A DNA stretch of 11,190 nucleotides from UBA6183 sp041302975. Lineage in GTDB: Bacteria > Bacteroidota > Bacteroidia > UKL13-3. How positions within the stretch are numbered: position 1 is the first letter of the stretch; each line of letters starts with the position of its first letter. Below the pieces are notes generated by a model. That model saw only the letters and a program-made list of their open reading frames with translations. It was not told the DNA's origin and ran no database searches. Position numbers and translations under genes: made by a program. Shown here piece by piece: positions 7,560-11,190 of the stretch. The DNA lies in NCBI GenBank assembly GCA_041302975.1, contig JBFYQC010000130.1, forward strand, positions 1-11,190, given 5' to 3'.

Positions 7560-8429
7560 ATGATTGAATTACCAACTTTAGCAGAAGAACGTATAAAAAA
7601 ACCATCTTGGTTAAAAGTTAAATTACCTACAGGCGAGAACTATCGTAACGTGCGCAAAATTGTTGATGAGTATAAGTTACACACAATTTGCGAAAGCGGA
7701 AGTTGCCCTAATATGGGCGAGTGTTGGGGTGCAGGCACAGCAACATTTATGATTTTGGGTAATGTTTGTACGCGTAGCTGCAGTTTCTGCGCAGTAGCTA
7801 CTGGTCGCGCACAAGAATATGATTTATCGGAGCCAATGCGTGTTGCCGAAGCCATAAAATTAATGGGTGTTAAGCATGCTGTACTTACCTCTGTAAATCG
7901 TGATGAGCTGAAAGATAAAGGGGCAAAAGTTTGGGCTGATACCATCAGGCTGGTAAAGGAATTAAACCCTGGTACAACAATAGAAACGCTTATTCCTGAT
8001 TTTTTATCTAAATGGGACTTGTTGTACCAAGTAATTGATGAAAAACCTGAAGTTGTTTCTCATAACATGGAAACTGTAAAAAGGCTTTACCGTAAAGTGC
8101 GCCCGCAAGCAAAATATGAGCGTAGTTTAGAACAAATTTTAAAAACTAAAGAACGCGGCCGTAGAACCAAATCTGGTGTTATGCTTGGGTTAGGTGAAAC
8201 CAAAGACGAGGTACTTGAAGTTTTGCAAGACTTAAAAGATTGGGGTTGTGATGTTGTGACTTTAGGTCAATACCTACAACCAACCAAAATGCACTTAAAT
8301 GTCGAGCGTTTTGTCACTCCCGATGAATTTGATTTTTACAAAGAAGAAGGATTAAAAATAGGACTTAAATATGTGGAATCCGGGGCATTGGTGCGTTCTT
8401 CATATCATGCGGAAAAACACGTGTTTTAA
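7560..8429 (+). CDS. lipA: Lipoyl synthase
   Basis: LipA is a cytosolic radical-SAM enzyme that inserts two sulfurs into octanoyl chains on E2 and H proteins to make the lipoyl cofactor. The 289-residue protein has both iron-sulfur cluster sites. The auxiliary, sulfur-donating cluster uses C44, C49 and C55 (CESGSCPNMGEC). The radical-SAM CxxxCxxC is C70, C74 and C77 (CTRSCSFC). The C-terminal RSSYHA (279-284) supplies the conserved serine ligand of the auxiliary cluster. NMETVKRLYRKVRPQAKYERSL and KSGVMLGLGE are further family landmarks. The ATG follows the previous stop codon after one base, and no better start is seen. No lipB or lplA lies in this window. The gene ends 21 bases before a long hairpin. 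Confidence 0.98.
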   Translation: MIELPTLAEERIKKPSWLKVKLPTGENYRNVRKIVDEYKLHTICESGSCPNMGECWGAGTATFMILGNVCTRSCSFCAVATGRAQEYDLSEPMRVAEAIKLMGVKHAVLTSVNRDELKDKGAKVWADTIRLVKELNPGTTIETLIPDFLSKWDLLYQVIDEKPEVVSHNMETVKRLYRKVRPQAKYERSLEQILKTKERGRRTKSGVMLGLGETKDEVLEVLQDLKDWGCDVVTLGQYLQPTKMHLNVERFVTPDEFDFYKEEGLKIGLKYVESGALVRSSYHAEKHVF

Positions 8430-8450
8430 TTTACTAAAATTCAATATTTA

Positions 8451-8484
8451 AGAAGCGCCCCGAAACTTGTTTCGGGGCGCTTCT
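8451..8484 (+). terminator. Strong perfect hairpin after lipA (terminator-like, no clear T tract)
   Basis: A perfect 15-bp stem (8451-8465 with 8470-8484) closes a 4-base CTTG loop with a GCGCCCCGAAA/TTTCGGGGCGC core. Only TTC follows the stem on the plus strand and there is no T run on either side, so it is not a classic intrinsic terminator. It may stop transcription inefficiently or protect the lipA mRNA 3' end. Confidence 0.6.
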
Positions 8485-8751
8485 TCGTATCAAAAAACCG
8501 TCAAAACATAACAAATACAATACATAAAATACAACAATTACGTTACAAATTAACTAGTTGCTGAACAGCTTTATTTGACACTAAAGTGACTGACATCTCA
8601 AATAAATAGAAAATTGTGGCAAGTATTTTGACATTAATTAGAAATATTGAGAGAATGCAACACATTTTTTAATTAAGCACTCTTACATTACACAAACCTT
8701 CGTGTTTGTGGTTCAATTGCCTTTTCATATAGGTTAGGGTTTATAAGGACA

Positions 8752-8794
8752 ACAAAGCCCCCGATTCGATTCAGAGTCGGGGCTTTGTGTTTTT
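8752..8794 (+). terminator. Intrinsic terminator just upstream of uvrB
   Basis: A ~15-bp stem (8752-8767 with 8774-8788) has one bulged C and one G-T pair, a 6-base loop and a core CAAAGCCCC/GGGGCTTTG. It runs into TGTTTTT. It ends about 25 bases before the predicted uvrB -7 element, so it insulates uvrB or ends an unannotated transcript starting within 8487-8750. Confidence 0.8.
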
Positions 8795-8818
8795 ATAGAA
8801 TTCTCCATTTACTTTTGT

Positions 8819-8826
8819 TAGCTTTG
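8819..8826 (+). promoter_or_regulatory. Probable -7 element of the uvrB promoter
   Basis: TAGCTTTG matches TAnnTTTG and would start transcription about five bases before the ATG at 8837, giving an almost leaderless mRNA. No TTTG lies at the usual ~19-base spacing, so the promoter is only half consensus. Confidence 0.5.
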
Positions 8827-8836
8827 TCTTGTTCTT

Positions 8837-10864
8837 ATGACATTTAAATTAACTTCAGAATATGTGCCAAGTGGTGATCAACCTACAGCCATTAAACAAT
8901 TGGTTGAGGGAGCCAATAATGGCAACAAACACCAAACTTTATTGGGGGTTACTGGCTCGGGTAAAACATTTACCATGGCCAATATTATTCAACAAGTACA
9001 AAAACCTACGTTAATTATTAGCCATAACAAAACGCTAGTGGCGCAATTATATGGAGAGTTTAAGCAGTTTTTCCCAGAAAATGCTGTAGAGTATTTTGTA
9101 TCTTATTACGACTATTACCAACCGGAAGCTTTTATCCCTTCTAGCAATACATACATAGAAAAAGACCTAGCCATAAACCAAGAAATAGAAAAACTGCGCT
9201 TAAAAACAACCTCGTCTCTTTTATCAGGTCGTAGAGATGTTATCGTGCTGGCATCAGTAAGTTGCATTTATGGTGCTGGAAATCCAAAAGATTACGAAAG
9301 CAGCATAATTCGTTTACATCAATCACAAAAAATTTCCCGTAATACTGTTTTATACGCTTTGGTTGATTCCTTGTACTCGCGCACTACAGCAGATTTTAAC
9401 CGTGGCAACTTTAGGGTTAAAGGCGATGTATTAGATGTGTTTCCAGCATATGCAGATTTTGCCTTTCGTATTACCTTTTTTGGAAACGAAATTGAAGACC
9501 TTACTGTTATTGATCCTGTTAGTGGCAAACAACAAGAAAGAGTTGGAGATATTGCTATTTTCCCTGCCAACATGTATGTCACCCCGAAAGATCAACTTAA
9601 CCGTGCCATATATGAAATACAAGATGATTTAGTAGCGCAAGTTGAGTATTTTAAAAGTATTGGAAAGCATTTAGAAGCCAAACGACTTGAGGAGCGTACA
9701 AATTTTGATATGGAAATGATGCGTGAACTTGGCTATTGTAGTGGAATAGAAAATTATAGCAGATACATGGATCAGCGCAAAGCGGGAGATCGTCCATTCT
9801 GTTTGATTGATTACTTCCCTAAGGACTTTATGATGTTTATTGACGAGAGTCATGTTACCATGCCACAAGTACGCGCTATGTATGGTGGTGATAGAGCACG
9901 AAAAGAAAACTTGGTAGAATATGGCTTTCGTTTACCAAGTGCAATGGATAATAGACCACTAACTTTTAATGAATTTGAAAGTATGGTAAATCAAGTAGTG
10001 TATGTAAGTGCCACACCTAGTGATTATGAGTTGCGCATGAGTGAAGGTGTAGTGGTGGAGCAAATTATAAGACCGACAGGATTATTAGATCCTACCATAG
10101 AAATTAGACCAAGTAGCAACCAAGTTGATGATTTGTTAGACGCCATAGATGAGCGCATAAAAATGGGAGACCGAGTTTTGGTAACCACATTAACCAAGCG
10201 AATGGCAGAAGAGTTATCAAAATATATGGCTAAGCTTAATATTAAATGCAGATATATACACAGTGAGGTTAAAACACTTGACCGTGTTGAGATTTTACGC
10301 GATTTAAGATTAGGCGTTTTTGATGTGTTGATTGGAGTAAACTTATTAAGAGAAGGTTTGGATTTACCAGAGGTAAGTTTGGTTGCGATTATGGATGCCG
10401 ACAAAGAAGGTTTTTTGCGTAATGATAAATCGTTAACACAAACCATTGGTAGGGCTGCGCGTAATGAAAGAGGCAATGTAATTATGTATGCCGACAAAAT
10501 TACCGATAGCATGAAAAGGACCATTGAAGAAACCAATAGAAGGCGTGACAAACAAATTGCGTATAACCTGGCTCATGGTATTACGCCAAAAACAGTAAGA
10601 AAAAACACCGAAGAAATTCTAAAGCAAACTCGTGTTGCCGACTCGAAAGAAGGAGGACAAGAAATGCGCTATTATGTAGAACCTGATGAAATGAATGTAG
10701 CCGCAGATCCGGTTGTACAATACATGAGTAAAGACCAACTAAAAAAAGCAACTGAAGAAACGCAAAAACGTATGCAAAAAGCGGCCAAAGATTTAGATTT
10801 TATGGAAGCAGCAAGACTACGTGACGAGCTCTTTGCATTGCAAAAACAATTAGAACAAAACTGA
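8837..10864 (+). CDS. uvrB: Excinuclease ABC subunit B
   Basis: UvrB is the damage-verifying helicase-like subunit of nucleotide excision repair. It receives lesions from UvrA and recruits UvrC. The 675 residues match the usual length (E. coli 673). Domains in order are: Walker A GVTGSGKT (37-44); the tyrosine-rich beta-hairpin SYYDYYQPEAFIPSSNTYIEKD (89-110) that inserts beside the lesion; UvrA-contact domain 2 (~155-250); DEAD-like box DESH (336-339); SATPSDYE (391-398); and the C-terminal helicase lobe with LLREGLDLPEVSL and the arginine-finger motif QTIGRAARN. A C-terminal UVR coiled coil, KAAKDLDFMEAARLRDEL, lies near 645-665 and binds UvrC. All key motifs are intact. uvrA and uvrC are not in the window. 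No terminator is seen before the tRNA promoter downstream. Confidence 0.98.
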   Translation: MTFKLTSEYVPSGDQPTAIKQLVEGANNGNKHQTLLGVTGSGKTFTMANIIQQVQKPTLIISHNKTLVAQLYGEFKQFFPENAVEYFVSYYDYYQPEAFIPSSNTYIEKDLAINQEIEKLRLKTTSSLLSGRRDVIVLASVSCIYGAGNPKDYESSIIRLHQSQKISRNTVLYALVDSLYSRTTADFNRGNFRVKGDVLDVFPAYADFAFRITFFGNEIEDLTVIDPVSGKQQERVGDIAIFPANMYVTPKDQLNRAIYEIQDDLVAQVEYFKSIGKHLEAKRLEERTNFDMEMMRELGYCSGIENYSRYMDQRKAGDRPFCLIDYFPKDFMMFIDESHVTMPQVRAMYGGDRARKENLVEYGFRLPSAMDNRPLTFNEFESMVNQVVYVSATPSDYELRMSEGVVVEQIIRPTGLLDPTIEIRPSSNQVDDLLDAIDERIKMGDRVLVTTLTKRMAEELSKYMAKLNIKCRYIHSEVKTLDRVEILRDLRLGVFDVLIGVNLLREGLDLPEVSLVAIMDADKEGFLRNDKSLTQTIGRAARNERGNVIMYADKITDSMKRTIEETNRRRDKQIAYNLAHGITPKTVRKNTEEILKQTRVADSKEGGQEMRYYVEPDEMNVAADPVVQYMSKDQLKKATEETQKRMQKAAKDLDFMEAARLRDELFALQKQLEQN

Positions 10865-10897
10865 TAAACAAGCGCTTAAAAACTACCTTCAAAAATA

Positions 10898-10928
10898 TTT
10901 GCATTAGGTAATTCAAAGTATATATTTG
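10898..10928 (+). promoter_or_regulatory. Consensus promoter of the tRNA-Ala unit
   Basis: TTTG at 10898-10901, a 19-base spacer and TATATTTG at 10921-10928 are an exact match to the Bacteroidota TTTG-N19-TAnnTTTG promoter. Transcription would begin near 10934, five bases before the tRNA-like element. No second -7 motif lies between that element and the intact tRNA-Ala, so this promoter probably drives both. Confidence 0.8.
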
Positions 10929-10951
10929 CACCACTTCAGGGGGATTAGCTC

Positions 10952-10967
10952 TCCCGAAGGTTCGGGA
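10952..10967. repeat. Palindrome TCCCGAA-GG-TTCGGGA in the tRNA-like D-loop
   Basis: A perfect 7-bp inverted repeat with a 2-base centre. The same arms recur at 10979-10996, and the hexamer pair CCCGAA/TTCGGG is also inside the lipA hairpin (8459-8464 and 8471-8476). It may belong to a family of short dispersed palindromes. Confidence 0.75.
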
Positions 10968-10978
10968 TGGTCAGAGCG

Positions 10979-10996
10979 TCCCGAAAGCATTCGGGA
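10979..10996. repeat. Palindrome TCCCGAA-AGCA-TTCGGGA replacing the anticodon arm
   Basis: A perfect 7-bp inverted repeat with a 4-base loop and the same arms as 10952-10967. Taken as an anticodon arm with a 5-bp stem, its loop would have eight bases rather than seven, so no valid anticodon can be assigned. Confidence 0.75.
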
Positions 10997-11025
10997 AGGT
11001 GATCGGTTCTTTGGTAAAATAATTG

Positions 11026-11099
<74 letters not shown>

Positions 11100-11107
11100 C
11101 TAACTTT

Positions 11108-11134
11108 AAAGCCTCGATTTTTCGAGGCTTTTTT
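11108..11134 (+). terminator. Intrinsic terminator after tRNA-Ala
   Basis: A perfect 10-bp stem (AAAGCCTCGA 11108-11117 with TCGAGGCTTT 11122-11131) has a TTTT loop and leads into a T run ending at 11134. It lies nine bases after the tRNA 3' end. Nothing further is recognisable in 11135-11190. Confidence 0.92.
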
Positions 11135-11190
11135 GTGATGGTATTTCACACCTACATATTATACTCTAAAACAAAAAACAAGTTCTATAT

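Larger units (their letters stand above)
8487..8836. other. Gene-free, structured intergenic region upstream of uvrB
   Basis: No credible reading frame is present. Three inverted repeats are visible. One has 9-bp arms, TTTATTTGA/TCAAATAAA at 8570-8578 and 8598-8606, with a smaller CACT-AA/A-AGTG repeat nested at 8579-8588. A second is a 7-bp stem, CACAAAC/GTTTGTG (8691-8697 with 8704-8710). The third is the terminator at 8752-8794. TTTGACA occurs twice (8574-8580, 8627-8633). I found no TAnnTTTG before the terminator, so what is terminated there is unclear. A small RNA or a read-through lipA transcript are both possible. Confidence 0.5.
10939..11009 (+). pseudogene. Broken tRNA-Ala-like element with two TCCCGAA palindromes
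   Basis: Three blocks are identical to the intact tRNA-Ala downstream. They are GGGGGATTAGCTC (10939-10951; acceptor 5' strand, U8, D-stem), AGAGCG (10973-10978; D-stem 3' side, preceded by the D-loop TGG) and AGGTGATCGGTTC (10997-11009; variable loop, T-stem 5' side, start of T-loop). Between them, the first part of the D-loop is replaced by TCCCGAAGGTTCGGGA (10952-10967). The whole anticodon arm is replaced by TCCCGAAAGCATTCGGGA (10979-10996). The copy stops at GGTTC: the 3' T-stem, the acceptor 3' strand and the discriminator are missing. It cannot make a normal charged tRNA. It sits directly behind the promoter, so it is likely transcribed as the leader of tRNA-Ala. It may be decayed or a structured leader. 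Confidence 0.7.

Noticed and set aside
7318..7605. 95-codon minus-strand frame across the 6791 gene and the start of lipA
   Set aside because: It overlaps two well-supported plus-strand genes and has no recognisable protein features.
8574..8633. Two TTGACA hexamers resembling E. coli -35 boxes
   Set aside because: Bacteroidota use TTTG/TAnnTTTG promoters, and neither hexamer has a matching -7 or -10 element at proper spacing.
10024..10551. 175-codon open frame on the minus strand inside uvrB
   Set aside because: It is fully antisense to conserved uvrB helicase motifs, has Ser/Leu-rich low-complexity composition, no domain and no promoter; it is a by-product of uvrB codon use.
10939..11009. 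Reading the upstream element as a second functional tRNA
   Set aside because: The acceptor 3' strand and 3' T-stem are missing, the D-loop is enlarged by 16 bases and the anticodon loop would have eight bases; no cloverleaf closes.

Overview
The window comes from a member of the Bacteroidota. A truncated protein at the left edge ends in a type IX secretion (Por) sorting domain. Several genes are preceded by the phylum's own promoter pattern (TTTG, about 19 bases, TAnnTTTG) rather than E. coli-like -35/-10 boxes. Start codons lack clear Shine-Dalgarno sequences, and the DNA is AT-rich. The genus cannot be fixed from the sequence.

Layout. 1-480: the 3' end of a secreted-protein gene (+) and a bidirectional terminator. 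481-2627: a leftward pair, purB followed by a DEDDh exonuclease with an ExoX-like C-terminal domain. 2821-4632: sppA (+), a long double-domain membrane signal peptide peptidase, with its terminator. 4680-6761: a tightly packed stretch where neighbours meet tail to tail with overlaps: a small Cys4 protein (+), a THUMP-like class I methyltransferase (-), a 36-residue lipoprotein (+) and an OsmC-like protein (-). 6791-8484: a predicted secreted/outer-membrane protein and lipA, one base apart, ending in a long perfect hairpin. 8487-8818: a gene-free stretch with three inverted repeats, the last a good intrinsic terminator. 8837-10864: uvrB. 10898-11134: a consensus promoter, a broken tRNA-like element, an intact tRNA-Ala(GGC) and a terminator.

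Most genes are housekeeping: purine synthesis (purB), lipoate cofactor synthesis (lipA), nucleotide excision repair (uvrB), envelope proteolysis (sppA) and a probable peroxide/thiol stress protein (OsmC-like). They do not form one pathway, and I see no phage, IS, CRISPR or defence locus.

The least ordinary part is at the right end. Between a textbook promoter and the functional tRNA-Ala lies a second tRNA-like segment. It matches the tRNA-Ala exactly in three blocks, but carries a TCCCGAA/TTCGGGA palindrome in the D-loop, has a second one in place of the anticodon arm, and breaks off in the T-loop. Other points of note are the tiny lipoprotein gene with its own promoter, the face-to-face promoters at 6770-6814, and the structured gap upstream of uvrB.
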